In this document: piece by piece, positions 24,882-34,377 of the stretch
How positions within the stretch are numbered: position 1 is the stretch's first letter
Layout: each line of letters opens with the position of its first letter
Source: CBDEGK01 sp965237855
GTDB lineage: Bacteria > Pseudomonadota > Gammaproteobacteria > Pseudomonadales > Halieaceae
Assembly (NCBI GenBank): GCA_965237855.1
Contig: CBDEGK010000005.1
Location: forward strand, 269,655-333,654
Direction: 5' to 3'
DNA: 64,000 nucleotides
The notes under the pieces: model-generated
Told to the model about the DNA's origin: nothing
Databases searched by the model: none
What the model saw: only the letters and a program-made list of their open reading frames with translations
Program-made: the position numbers and the translations under genes

Positions 24882-26292
24882 CTTCTACTGGCACGACTAC
24901 GAAACCTTCGGCACCGATCCCAGCCGCGATCGACCGGTGCAGTTTGCGGGCATCAGAACCGATGCAGATCTGAATATTATTGGCAAACCCCTGGTGGTGT
25001 TCTGCAAACCTGCGGGCGATGTTCTGCCCCAGCCTGAGGCCTGCCTGGTCACTGGCATTACACCGCAACGAGCACTGGAAGAGGGTGTTTGCGAAGCAGA
25101 GTTTATCCGCCTGATTCATGCCGAACTGTCCCAAGCTGGCACCTGCGGGGTGGGCTATAACACCATCCGTTTCGATGACGAGGTAACCCGGTACACACTG
25201 TACCGCAATTTCTATGACCCTTATGAGCGCGAATATCGAGACGGCAATTCGCGCTGGGATATCATCGATATGTTGCGCCTGACCTATGCCCTGCGCCCGG
25301 AGGGCATCGAATGGCCGCGGCGCGAAGATGGCCTGCCCAGCTTTAAGCTGGAGTTGCTGACCGAGGCCAATGGCATTGGCCACAGCAGTGCCCACGACGC
25401 CCTCTCTGATGTGGAAGCGACCATCGCGGTAGCCCGAATGGTCAAAGAAAAGCAGCCCAAACTGTTTGAACATGTGTTGCAGCTGCGTTCCAAGCAGGCG
25501 GTAGCGGAGTTGCTGGATGTCTCGGCGATGAAACCTGTGCTGCATGTGTCCGGTAAATTTGGCGCCCAGCGCAACAATATTGCCCTGGTGGCGCCAGTGG
25601 CGATGCATCCCACCAACAAGAGCGAAGTTATCTGCGTGGATTTGTCACGGCCCGCGTCAGAGCTGGCGCAACTCAGTGCAGATGACATCTCACAGTATCT
25701 GTTCTCGGCCCGGGATCAATTGCCCGAAGGTGTCCAGCGGCCAGCTATCAAAACCATCCGCACCAACCGCTGCCCGGTTGTGCTTACGCCCAAATTATTG
25801 GATGACGCCACGGCCGAGCGTCTTGAGATCGACCGGCAACAGTGCCTGGCCAACGCCGAGCAATTGAAGACGGTGGCTGGGCTGGCTAAGAAGCTGCAAC
25901 AAGTATTTGCCGAGCGCAGTTTTCCGCAGCAGAACGATCCCGATCGTATGCTCTATAGCGGGGGTTTCTTCGGCGCTGCTGACAAGCGTGAGATGGGGCG
26001 TGTGCGAGTCGCCAGCGCCGACCAACTGCGCGATGAGAGCTTCCTATTCGAAGATCGGCGCTTGCCAGAAATGCTGTTTCGCTACCGGGCACGGAACTAT
26101 CCAGACAGCCTGACCCCGGAGGAGTGCGCCCAGTGGGAGGAGTATCGTTTTCAATACCTGACCGATCCTGATGCTGGAGCGAGCATTTCTTTGGAGGGCT
26201 ACCATTCGAAGATTGACGAGCTGCTGGCGCAAGGCGAATCAAACCCGGTATTGCAGGATCTGTTGGATTATGGAGATCAATTGTTAGCATGA
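24874..26292 (+). CDS. sbcB: Exodeoxyribonuclease I
   Basis: About 472 residues, close to the 475 of E. coli ExoI and visibly similar throughout. The DEDD nuclease starts HDYETFGTDPSRDRPVQFAGIRTD; CGVGYNTIRFDDEVTRYTLYRNFYDPY and HSSAHDALSDVEATIAVARM carry the other acidic residues; the C-terminal SH3-like/helical parts follow (NYPDSLTPEEC near the end). It digests single-stranded DNA 3' to 5' and acts in repair and recombination. No ATG fits; TTG 24874, inside the end of fumA, is the best start, with GAGGAG 13 bases upstream, so the exact start is uncertain. Confidence 0.92.
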   Translation: MFSFYWHDYETFGTDPSRDRPVQFAGIRTDADLNIIGKPLVVFCKPAGDVLPQPEACLVTGITPQRALEEGVCEAEFIRLIHAELSQAGTCGVGYNTIRFDDEVTRYTLYRNFYDPYEREYRDGNSRWDIIDMLRLTYALRPEGIEWPRREDGLPSFKLELLTEANGIGHSSAHDALSDVEATIAVARMVKEKQPKLFEHVLQLRSKQAVAELLDVSAMKPVLHVSGKFGAQRNNIALVAPVAMHPTNKSEVICVDLSRPASELAQLSADDISQYLFSARDQLPEGVQRPAIKTIRTNRCPVVLTPKLLDDATAERLEIDRQQCLANAEQLKTVAGLAKKLQQVFAERSFPQQNDPDRMLYSGGFFGAADKREMGRVRVASADQLRDESFLFEDRRLPEMLFRYRARNYPDSLTPEECAQWEEYRFQYLTDPDAGASISLEGYHSKIDELLAQGESNPVLQDLLDYGDQLLA

Positions 26293-26855
26293 GTGTAGAG
26301 CGAGCCAAATTTAGTCATCCCATCCCCGAATCGTTATCGAAGAGGCCGGTAGACGCGCGCGGTTATCCTATACCCCATGGTGTTTGGCAGAACCCGGAAA
26401 CTGGCGAGTACGACTTTCGCGTAATTGACCAGCAGAAAAGAATGATGGCTCTGAAGAAACGACTCTGTGCGGTGAGTGGGCTGAAAATGGAGGACGGAGA
26501 GTATTGGTTTGTGGGTGGTATCGAGAGCTACAAACAGCACTTGTTCGTGGATGGCCCCATGAGGAGGGAAGTGGCTGAGTTCAGTTTGATGACCTGTCCT
26601 CATCTTGTATTACCCGGAGCTAGCTACCGCCGGTCTGGCCTGGAGGAGAGCTATAGGCCGGAACTTACGGTTACCAACAAGTCCGAGATACTGATGTGCG
26701 CGAAAACCACGGTATATGAAATCTGCACAATCAAAGACTTCCCCTACGTTAAAGCGGGGCGATGGAAAGCAGTAGGTTGGTGGCGCGGCGGCGCAATGAC
26801 GACTAAGGCGGTGGCGCTGCCGATTCTGGAGTCGCACGGAATAAGGCTGGGCTGA
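26289..26855 (+). CDS. Hypothetical protein, RGYPIP family
   Basis: A 188-residue soluble protein that overlaps the sbcB stop (ATGA). It opens with RPVDARGYPIPHGVWQNPETGEYDFRVIDQQK, then KRLCAVSGLKMEDGEYWFVGGIES and MRREVAEFSLMTCPHLVLPG. From memory this layout, RGYPIP followed by a DFR.VD segment and a C..C knuckle, is found in hypothetical proteins of actinobacteria and phages; here the knuckle has lost its second Cys (CAVSG). Function unknown. It seems an acquired gene tacked onto sbcB. Confidence 0.6.
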   Translation: MSVERAKFSHPIPESLSKRPVDARGYPIPHGVWQNPETGEYDFRVIDQQKRMMALKKRLCAVSGLKMEDGEYWFVGGIESYKQHLFVDGPMRREVAEFSLMTCPHLVLPGASYRRSGLEESYRPELTVTNKSEILMCAKTTVYEICTIKDFPYVKAGRWKAVGWWRGGAMTTKAVALPILESHGIRLG

Positions 26856-26873
26856 TTAGCCGACATTTTACCG

Positions 26874-26901
26874 TTTTAACCCCCCCGGCCCCGTTTATAA
26901 T
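26874..26901 (+). promoter_or_regulatory. Probable pyrB promoter
   Basis: A perfect TATAAT at 26896-26901 with a poor -35 (TTTTAA at 26874-26879, 16-base spacer), 42 bases before the pyrB start. A C-rich run lies between the boxes. No attenuator is evident. Confidence 0.45.
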
Positions 26902-26943
26902 AGCCACCTGATCGAATTCAGAAAGTCGAGCCTGGAGATTCCC

Positions 26944-27957
26944 GTGCAATTCGCTGGCAGCCATATTCTTTCCGTCAACCAGTTTGAGCGCACGGATATT
27001 GAAGCTATTTTTGCTGTCGCCGACCGCATGGAGCCCTATGCGCACCGGCTCAAAATTACCCATGTGCTGGATGGCGCGATTCTTGGTTCGATGTTCTTCG
27101 AGCCCAGCACTCGTACCCGGGTCAGTTTTGGCGCTGCGTTCAATCTGCTGGGTGGTCACGTGCGCGAGACCACCGGCTTTGAGCATTCCGCGATTGCCAA
27201 GGGAGAATCCCTCTACGATACGGCGCGGGTGATTTCCGGCTACAGCGACATCATTGCCATGCGCCATCCGGAGGAGGGCTCGGTAGCCGAGTTTGCCTCC
27301 GCCAGCCGGGTGCCCGTCCTCAATGGCGGCGACGGTGCCAATGAGCACCCAACCCAGGCCTTGCTGGACCTCTATACCATCAACAGTGAAATGCAGGGGC
27401 GTGGCGGCAGCATCGACAATATTCGTATCGCCCTGATCGGCGACCTGCGCCACGGTCGCACCGTGCATTCCCTGTGCAAACTGCTGAGCCTGTTTGAGAA
27501 CATTGAGGTCTACCTGATTTCACCGCCAGAACTGAGTATGCCGGCGGATATTGTCCAATTGATGCGTGGGGCCGGTCATTCGGTACTCGAAACGGAAGAA
27601 TTGGAGAGCCACATAGCCCATGTGGACATCGCCTATTCCACCCGTATTCAGGAGGAGCGCTTTGGTTCCCAGGAAGAGGCGGATCGCTACCGCGGTCGTT
27701 TTCGCCTCAACCAGAATATCTACACCGAGCACTGCGACCCCAATACCGTCATCATGCACCCACTGCCACGAGATTCGCGCTCCGAAGCCAACGAACTCGA
27801 CAACGACCTCAACGACAATCCCAACCTCGCCATCTTTCGCCAGACCGATAACGGTGTATTGGTGCGCATGGCCTTGTTTGCCATGGTGTTGGACGTGGTG
27901 GAGCAAGTTGAGCGCGAGTCGCGCGATGTAAACTGGTACACCGGTAGCCGGTTCTAG
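26944..27957 (+). CDS. pyrB: Aspartate carbamoyltransferase
   Basis: A 337-residue transcarbamoylase for the first committed step of pyrimidine synthesis. FFEPSTRTRVSFGAAFNLLGG near 55 is the carbamoyl-phosphate loop, HPTQALLDLYTI near 137 and LIGDLRHGRTVHSL near 165 mark aspartate carbamoyltransferase rather than ornithine carbamoyltransferase, and MHPLPRDSRSEAN near 270 completes the site. It begins at GTG with GGAG 7 bases upstream. No pyrI regulatory subunit or dihydroorotase-like partner follows. Confidence 0.92.
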   Translation: MQFAGSHILSVNQFERTDIEAIFAVADRMEPYAHRLKITHVLDGAILGSMFFEPSTRTRVSFGAAFNLLGGHVRETTGFEHSAIAKGESLYDTARVISGYSDIIAMRHPEEGSVAEFASASRVPVLNGGDGANEHPTQALLDLYTINSEMQGRGGSIDNIRIALIGDLRHGRTVHSLCKLLSLFENIEVYLISPPELSMPADIVQLMRGAGHSVLETEELESHIAHVDIAYSTRIQEERFGSQEEADRYRGRFRLNQNIYTEHCDPNTVIMHPLPRDSRSEANELDNDLNDNPNLAIFRQTDNGVLVRMALFAMVLDVVEQVERESRDVNWYTGSRF

Positions 27958-28011
27958 CCATGCAATGGTTGGCCCTCCACGGCGACAAACTGCGCCAGCA
28001 CTGGTGTTGAG

Positions 28012-29610
28012 ATGAATCCCGATCACGCCGGTGAAATCAGCGAACAACAGGATTCGGGCCTGCTGCGGTCGAGTGCCATTGTCGGCACCATGACCATGAT
28101 GTCGCGGGTGCTGGGCTTGGTGCGAGACGTGGTTATCGCCGGTTTCGTGGGTGCCAGCGCCAATGCTGATGCCTTCTTCATCGCCTTCAAGGTGCCGCAG
28201 TTCTTACGGCGCCTGTTTGCAGAAGGCGCTTTTTCCCAGGCCTTTGTGCCGGTGCTGGCGGAGTATCGGGAGCAGGGTTCGGTGGCGGCGGTGAAAGCCC
28301 TGGTGGACAGGGTGGCCGGTGTCTTGGGCGGCAGCCTGATCCTGGTCACCGGTGTCATGGTACTGGCGGCACCGTTGGTAACCGTGCTGTTCGCGCCGGG
28401 CTTTATTGGTCATCCAGAAAAATTCCAGCTGACTGCGGACATGATTCGCATCACGTTCCCCTACCTGTTCCTGATCTCCATGACTGGCTTTTGCGGCGCC
28501 GTACTCAACAGTTACGGTCGTTTTGCGGTGCCGGCCTTTACCCCGGTGTGGCTGAATATTTCACTGATAGCAGCCGCCACGGTAGCAGCGCCGCTGCTCG
28601 ATGAGCCGGTGTTTGCCCTGGCCTGGGGGGTATTCCTGGCCGGGCTGGTGCAGTTGCTGTTCCAGCTGCCGTTCCTGTACCAGCTGAAAATGGTGCCGAC
28701 ACCGACCTGGGATACCCGCGATGAGGGTGTGCGCCGGATCATGATGTTGATGATTCCAGCATTGTTTGGGGTCTCGGTCTCGCAAATTAACCTGCTGCTG
28801 GATACGGTGCTGGCCAGTTTCCTGCCCACCGGCAGTGTGTCGTGGCTTTACTATTCCGACCGGCTGACGGAGCTACCGCTGGGTGTGTTTGGTATCGCGA
28901 TAGCGACGGTGATACTGCCAAGCCTGTCGCGCCACCAGGCCAGTGACGCTGCAGACCAGTTTTCCCGCACACTTGATTGGGCGCTGCGCAGCGTGTTGCT
29001 GATTGGTGTGCCCGCCAGCCTGGCGTTGCTGGTGTTGGCAGAGCCCATTCTGATCAGCCTGTTCCAGTACGGTGCCCTCACACCCCACGATGTGCAGATG
29101 GCCAGTCTGAGTCTGAAGGCCTATTGCGTCGGCTTGCTGCCCTTTATGTTGATAAAAATCCTCGCTCCGGGGTTCTATGCACGGCAGGACATGCGTACGC
29201 CGGTGAAAATTGGCATCATCGCCATGGTCGCCAATATGGTGCTCAACCTGGTGCTGGTGATTCCCCTGCACCACTATTGGCAAATCGGCCATGTCGGGCT
29301 GGCGCTGGCCACATCACTGGCGGCTTTTATCAACGCCGGCCTGTTGTTTCGGGGCTTGCGGCGGGAGCGGGTGATAAGGTTCCAGGCCGGCTGGGCAGGG
29401 TTGTTGCTGCGTTTGCTGGTATCCGGCGGACTGATGGTAGTAGTCCTGTGGTGGCTGACACCCGCCCCGGAGCAATGGTTGCAATGGGATTGGCGCTCCC
29501 GTGCCCTGCAGCTGGTGATGCTGGTCGGCGTGGGACTGGGTATCTATCTCGCAGCCCAGGTGGCACTGGGTACCCGAATTAGGGATTATTACGCGCCAAA
29601 GCAGCGTTGA
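28012..29610 (+). CDS. murJ: Lipid II flippase MurJ
   Basis: A 532-residue membrane protein with about 14 hydrophobic segments. SSAIVGTMTMMSRVLGLVRDVVIAGFVGASANADAFFIAFKVPQFLRRLFAEGAFSQAFVP is read in pieces as the strongly conserved MviN/MurJ N-terminus, with the typical RRLFAEGAFS motif; SWLYYSDRLTELPLGVFGIAIATVILP lies mid-protein. It moves lipid II across the cytoplasmic membrane for peptidoglycan synthesis. It leads the conserved ribF-ileS-lspA-fkpB-ispH set. Confidence 0.93.
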   Translation: MNPDHAGEISEQQDSGLLRSSAIVGTMTMMSRVLGLVRDVVIAGFVGASANADAFFIAFKVPQFLRRLFAEGAFSQAFVPVLAEYREQGSVAAVKALVDRVAGVLGGSLILVTGVMVLAAPLVTVLFAPGFIGHPEKFQLTADMIRITFPYLFLISMTGFCGAVLNSYGRFAVPAFTPVWLNISLIAAATVAAPLLDEPVFALAWGVFLAGLVQLLFQLPFLYQLKMVPTPTWDTRDEGVRRIMMLMIPALFGVSVSQINLLLDTVLASFLPTGSVSWLYYSDRLTELPLGVFGIAIATVILPSLSRHQASDAADQFSRTLDWALRSVLLIGVPASLALLVLAEPILISLFQYGALTPHDVQMASLSLKAYCVGLLPFMLIKILAPGFYARQDMRTPVKIGIIAMVANMVLNLVLVIPLHHYWQIGHVGLALATSLAAFINAGLLFRGLRRERVIRFQAGWAGLLLRLLVSGGLMVVVLWWLTPAPEQWLQWDWRSRALQLVMLVGVGLGIYLAAQVALGTRIRDYYAPKQR

Positions 29611-29653
29611 TTTCGCTATAATGCCGCACTTTGACAGTGCAAAATCGGCAGGC

Positions 29654-30586
29654 ATGGAGCTCATTCGCGGCCTACACAATCTGCGCCCCCGTCACCGGGG
29701 GTGTGTTGCGACAATTGGCGCGTTTGACGGTGTGCACCATGGTCATCGTGCCGTGTTGGGGCATTTACTGGAAAAGTCGCGTGAACTAGGCCTGCCCTCG
29801 GTAGTCATCCTGTTTGAACCCCTGCCGCGAGAGTATTTTGCGCCGGCCCAGGCGCCGGCGCGGCTGATGAGTTTCGGGGAGAAGTTCCGGGCCCTGCAGG
29901 CACTGGGTGTCGATCGGGTGTTGCGGGTGCGGTTTGATGAACAATTGCAAACCATGAGTGCGCAAGACTTCATCAGTCGAATCTTTGTCGAGGGCCTGGG
30001 TGTGCGCTATATCGTGGTTGGTGATGACCTGCGATTTGGCCACGACCGCGAGGGCGACTTCGAGATGATGCGCAAGCACGGTAATGAGCATGGTTACGAG
30101 ACGATGCACACCGCTACCCTGGGTTTTTCCGGCACCCGGGTCAGCAGCACCCGCATCCGCCAGGCGCTGGCAGATGCAGATTTTGCCCTGGCGGAGGAAT
30201 TGCTGGGGCGCCCATACAGCATTACCGGCAAGGTGGTCTATGGCAAGCAATTGGGTCGCAGCCTGGGCTCGCCGACTGCCAATATGGAGTTACACCGTCT
30301 GCGAGCACCCTTGTCGGGTGTGTACCTGGTGGAGGTCACCGGGCTCGACGAGCAGGCCCTGCCCGGCGTGGCCAATGTGGGAACCCGGCCCACGGTTGAC
30401 GACAGCATTCGTGCCAATCTGGAGGTACATCTGCTGGAATTTGACCGCGATATATACGGCAAGACCATCACTGTCACTTTCCTCGAGAAAGTGAGAGAGG
30501 AAGAGAAATTCGACTCGATAGAGTTGCTGGCTGAACAGATACAAAGGGATATTGCGCGAGGGCGCGAATTTTTTGGATATGAGTGA
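29654..30586 (+). CDS. ribF: Bifunctional riboflavin kinase / FAD synthetase
   Basis: A 310-residue enzyme that makes FMN and then FAD. The N-terminal adenylyltransferase has GAFDGVHHGHR near residue 22 and a later SSTRIRQALADADF; the C-terminal flavokinase has GKQLGRSLGSPTANM near 200. ATG 29654 fits the family start; the open frame extends 33 bases upstream. A perfect TATAAT at 29617-29622, just past the murJ stop, may be its own -10 box though no good -35 is seen. The stop overlaps the ileS start by 8 bases. Confidence 0.93.
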   Translation: MELIRGLHNLRPRHRGCVATIGAFDGVHHGHRAVLGHLLEKSRELGLPSVVILFEPLPREYFAPAQAPARLMSFGEKFRALQALGVDRVLRVRFDEQLQTMSAQDFISRIFVEGLGVRYIVVGDDLRFGHDREGDFEMMRKHGNEHGYETMHTATLGFSGTRVSSTRIRQALADADFALAEELLGRPYSITGKVVYGKQLGRSLGSPTANMELHRLRAPLSGVYLVEVTGLDEQALPGVANVGTRPTVDDSIRANLEVHLLEFDRDIYGKTITVTFLEKVREEEKFDSIELLAEQIQRDIARGREFFGYE

Positions 30587-33395
30587 TTACAAAGACACAC
30601 TGAATTTACCCAGCACTGGCTTTCCCATGAAAGCCAGCCTGGCCCAGCGAGAACCCCAGCGCCTCAAAGCCTGGCAGGAACAGGACTTGTACGGCAAGAT
30701 TAGGGCGGCCACTGCGGGCAAGCCGAAATTCGTTTTGCACGATGGCCCACCCTACGCCAACGGCGAGCTGCACGTTGGCCACGCGGTCAACAAGATGCTC
30801 AAGGATATTATTGTCAAATCCAAAACCCTGTCGGGATTTGACGCGCCCTATATTCCCGGTTGGGACTGCCATGGCCTACCCATTGAGCTGAATGTCGAGA
30901 AAAAGGTCGGCAAACCCGGGCACAAAGTCTCGCCGCAGGAGTTTCGTGCCAAGTGTCGCCAATACGCGATGGACCAGGTCGACAAGCAGCGGGAAGTGTT
31001 CAAGCGCATGGGTATCCTGGGCGATTGGGACAATCCCTACCTGACCATGGATTTTGCGTTCGAAGCCAATATTATCCGCACCCTGGGCAAGATTGCCGAC
31101 AAGGGCCACCTACACAAGGGCTTCAAGCCCGTGCACTGGTGTCTGGACTGTCGCTCGGCGCTGGCTGAGGCCGAGGTTGAACATGCGGACAAGACTTCTC
31201 CCGCGATTGATGTTGCCTATGCGGCGGTCGATGCGAAGTTGATATTGAACGCCTTCGACCTGAAGCTTGAGCAGGATGTTGAGCTGGAAGTGGCCATCCC
31301 CATCTGGACCACCACTCCCTGGACTCTGCCCGCCAGCATGGCGGTGAGCCTGCACCCGGAGTTGGATTACAGCCTGGTGCGTCATGGCGAGCGGGCCTTG
31401 ATTATCGCCACGGCTATGGTTGATCAGGTCTGTGAACGCTATGGCTGGACGGATACCGTGACCCTCGGACAGTGCCCGGGTTTGGCGCTGGACCGACAGC
31501 TACTGCAACACCCGTTCTATGAACGGCAAGTGCCGGTCGTACTGGGGGAACATGTCACCATCGAAGCCGGCACCGGGGCGGTGCATACGGCGCCGGGACA
31601 CGGCCAGGATGACTTCGTAGTGGGCCAGAAATACGGACTCGAAGTGTATAACCCGGTAGGGAATAACGGCGTCTACCTGGACGAGACGGAATTTTTTGCC
31701 GGTCAGCATGTGCTGAAAGCCAATGATGCAATCGTGGCCCTGCTAGAGGAGCGCGGGGCGCTGCTGCATCATGAGTCTTTGCTGCACTCCTATCCCCACT
31801 GCTGGCGCCACAAGACGCCGATCATTTTCCGCGCCACACCACAGTGGTTTATCTCCATGGAACAGGGCGGCTTGCAACAGCAGGCCCTCGCCGCGATACA
31901 GAATGTGGAATGGATACCCGACTGGGGCCAGGCCCGCATTGAATCAATGGTTGGGGACCGGCCCGACTGGTGTATTTCGCGACAGCGCACCTGGGGTGTG
32001 CCAATTGCCCTGTTCATCCACAAACAAACTGCGGAGCTGCACCCGGATACCCCCGCGTTGATTGAAGCGGTGGCTCAACGGGTTGAGCAGCAGGGAATTG
32101 ATGCCTGGTTTGAACTTGAACCCGCCGACCTGCTCGGTGAAGAGGCTGACCAATACGACAAGGTTAGCGATACCCTGGATGTCTGGTTTGACTCCGGCGT
32201 AACTCATGCCTGCGTGCTCGGCGCGCGGGAAGAATTGCAGCTCCCGGCAGACTTGTACCTGGAGGGCTCAGACCAGCATCGCGGTTGGTTCCAGTCCTCA
32301 CTGCTGACCTCGATCTGTACCAATGAGGCAGCGCCCTACAAAACGGTGCTGACCCATGGCTTCACCGTCGATGGTGAGGGGCGAAAAATGTCCAAGTCGA
32401 TTGGCAATATATTACCCGGGACGAAGGCGATGAATGACCTGGGTGCAGATATTATCCGCTTGTGGTTGGCGGCAACGGATTATCGCGCAGAGTTGACGGT
32501 ATCTGATGAAGTCTTCAAGCGCACTGCGGACTCCTATCGGCGTATTCGCAATACCGCCCGTTTCCTGCTCTCCAACCTGGACGGGTTTGACCCCGAGGCA
32601 GACGCGGTTGCGCCAGCAGACATGCTGGCACTGGATACCTGGGCGATCGATCGCGCCCACCTGCTACAGGCGGAAATTCGTCAGGCCTACGACAGTTATC
32701 AATTTCACCTGATCTACCAGAAATTACACAATTTCTGCGCCAATGAGCTGGGTGGCTTTTACCTGGATATTATCAAGGATCGGCAGTACACCACCCAGGC
32801 CAATAGTCTGGCACGGCGTTCTGTTCAGACCGCTCTCTATCATATTGCTGAGGCACTGGTGCGCTGGATGGCGCCGATTCTCAGTTATACCGCCGAGGAA
32901 ATATGGGAGAACCTGCCTGGCGAGCGGGCAGATTCCGTGTTCCTGGTGGAGTGGTACACCCAGCTCTGGGCGATGGCCGATGATCAGCTTATGGGCCGGG
33001 ATTACTGGGAGCAGGTGACCTCGGTGCGAGATGAGGTCAATCGCGAGCTGGAAAATCAACGCAGCCAGGGCAATATGCGTGGCAGCCTGGATGCGGAAGT
33101 GACCCTGTATTGTTCTGACTCCCTGTTGCAATTGTTGTCGCAGTTGGGAGAAGAACTGCGCTTCGTGTTGATAACCTCCGAGGCGACTTTACGGCCGCTG
33201 ATCGAGGCCCCCGCTGCGGCGGCGACTGGTGAGCTCGATGGCCTGAAAGTGCAGGTATTGAGCAGCGAGCAGGAAAAATGTGAACGCTGCTGGCACCGCC
33301 GCGCTGACGTGGGTAGTCACAGTACGCATGAAACCCTGTGTGGCCGCTGCATCGAGAACGTTGATGGCGCGGGGGAGATTCGCAAATTTGCCTAG
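30579..33395 (+). CDS. ileS: Isoleucyl-tRNA synthetase
   Basis: 938 residues, the same length and closely similar to the E. coli enzyme. HVGH near residue 67 is the HIGH motif, GRKMSKSIGN is the KMSKS motif, and a C-terminal zinc finger has CERCWHRR and LCGRC. It charges tRNA-Ile and edits valine. The start MSDYKDTLNLPSTGFPMK matches the family and overlaps the end of ribF. Confidence 0.97.
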   Translation: MSDYKDTLNLPSTGFPMKASLAQREPQRLKAWQEQDLYGKIRAATAGKPKFVLHDGPPYANGELHVGHAVNKMLKDIIVKSKTLSGFDAPYIPGWDCHGLPIELNVEKKVGKPGHKVSPQEFRAKCRQYAMDQVDKQREVFKRMGILGDWDNPYLTMDFAFEANIIRTLGKIADKGHLHKGFKPVHWCLDCRSALAEAEVEHADKTSPAIDVAYAAVDAKLILNAFDLKLEQDVELEVAIPIWTTTPWTLPASMAVSLHPELDYSLVRHGERALIIATAMVDQVCERYGWTDTVTLGQCPGLALDRQLLQHPFYERQVPVVLGEHVTIEAGTGAVHTAPGHGQDDFVVGQKYGLEVYNPVGNNGVYLDETEFFAGQHVLKANDAIVALLEERGALLHHESLLHSYPHCWRHKTPIIFRATPQWFISMEQGGLQQQALAAIQNVEWIPDWGQARIESMVGDRPDWCISRQRTWGVPIALFIHKQTAELHPDTPALIEAVAQRVEQQGIDAWFELEPADLLGEEADQYDKVSDTLDVWFDSGVTHACVLGAREELQLPADLYLEGSDQHRGWFQSSLLTSICTNEAAPYKTVLTHGFTVDGEGRKMSKSIGNILPGTKAMNDLGADIIRLWLAATDYRAELTVSDEVFKRTADSYRRIRNTARFLLSNLDGFDPEADAVAPADMLALDTWAIDRAHLLQAEIRQAYDSYQFHLIYQKLHNFCANELGGFYLDIIKDRQYTTQANSLARRSVQTALYHIAEALVRWMAPILSYTAEEIWENLPGERADSVFLVEWYTQLWAMADDQLMGRDYWEQVTSVRDEVNRELENQRSQGNMRGSLDAEVTLYCSDSLLQLLSQLGEELRFVLITSEATLRPLIEAPAAAATGELDGLKVQVLSSEQEKCERCWHRRADVGSHSTHETLCGRCIENVDGAGEIRKFA

Positions 33396-33924
33396 TCTGA
33401 TTCCCGTCCAGGCGCAGTTTTCGCTGCGCCTGTCAGTCTGGCTGCTGGTTGCCGCTGTCGTGGTGCTGTTGGATCAGTGGACCAAGGGCCTGGCTGACGT
33501 GCAGCTCAATTATGGTGAGCCAGTCAGAATATTACCGGTGCTGAACTTTACTCTGCAGTACAATACCGGGGCAGCTTTTAGTTTCCTCAGCGATGCGGGC
33601 GGCATGCAGCGTTGGTTTTTCAGTGGCTTGGCGGCGATGGTGAGTGTTGGTCTGGTTATTTGGATGTCTACATTGCCGACACGCGAATGGTTCCTGGGTG
33701 TAGGCCTGGCTTTTATCCTGGGTGGTGCCATCGGCAATCTATGGGATCGCCTGACGCTGGGGTACGTGATCGACTTTATTTCGGCTCATTACGCGGGCAG
33801 TTATTTCCCCGCCTTTAATGTGGCGGATTCTGCCATAACCCTGGGTGCTATCATTATGATTGTCGATTCCTTTCAACAAGCACGTCGCCCAACAAACACG
33901 CCGCGAGAGTCCAATGATGGCTGA
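33388..33924 (+). CDS. lspA: Prolipoprotein signal peptidase II
   Basis: About 178 residues with four transmembrane helices. The two catalytic aspartates lie in YVIDFISAHYAGSYFPAFNVADSAITLG, and LQYNTGAAFSFLSDAGGMQRW is the conserved periplasmic loop. It cuts lipoprotein signal peptides in the inner membrane. The start is uncertain: TTG 33388 has GGGGGAG 10 bases upstream and gives the family length; ATG 33364 would add 8 residues. It overlaps the end of ileS and the start of fkpB, so the set is translationally coupled. Confidence 0.9.
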   Translation: MPSLIPVQAQFSLRLSVWLLVAAVVVLLDQWTKGLADVQLNYGEPVRILPVLNFTLQYNTGAAFSFLSDAGGMQRWFFSGLAAMVSVGLVIWMSTLPTREWFLGVGLAFILGGAIGNLWDRLTLGYVIDFISAHYAGSYFPAFNVADSAITLGAIIMIVDSFQQARRPTNTPRESNDG

Positions 33925-34372
33925 GCTGTCTGTACCCGTCAGTGAAGGCACACGGGTCTTTGTCAATTTCTCCTTGAGCCTGGAGGATGGCAGCGAGATC
34001 GATTCCAATTTTAATGCGGACGCCGTCGATTTTGTGATTGTTGACGGCAGCCTGCTGCCCGGATTTGAGCGACTGTTGTTTGGCATGTCCGCAGGAGAGC
34101 GGCAGATATTCTCCGTCGAACCTGAGCATGCTTTTGGTATGCCCAATGACAGCAATGTGCAGGAACTGGGTCGCGACCAGTTTGACGACGACGTCGAGTT
34201 GGAACTTGGCCTGGTGTTCTCTTTCGGCGATGCGGTTGGCGGCGAATTACCTGGACTCATCATCGAATTTGACGAGCAATGGGTTACGGTTGACTTCAAT
34301 CACCCCCTCGCTGGCCGCACTATTTTGTTTGATGTGCTGGTGCACCGCGTTGAAGCCGCCGAGTTACACTGA
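33914..34372 (+). CDS. fkpB: FKBP-type peptidyl-prolyl isomerase, SlpA/FkpB type
   Basis: A 152-residue SlyD-like FKBP. GTRVFVNFSLSLEDGSEIDS at the start, DGSLLPGFERLLFGMSAGE near 55, and VDFNHPLAGRTILFDVLV near 130 are family markers; no histidine-rich metal tail, so SlpA rather than SlyD. ATG 33914 overlaps the lspA stop; ATG 33917 is possible. Proline isomerase and chaperone in the cytoplasm; the substrate is unknown. Confidence 0.9.
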   Translation: MMAELSVPVSEGTRVFVNFSLSLEDGSEIDSNFNADAVDFVIVDGSLLPGFERLLFGMSAGERQIFSVEPEHAFGMPNDSNVQELGRDQFDDDVELELGLVFSFGDAVGGELPGLIIEFDEQWVTVDFNHPLAGRTILFDVLVHRVEAAELH

Positions 34373-34377
34373 CAGCC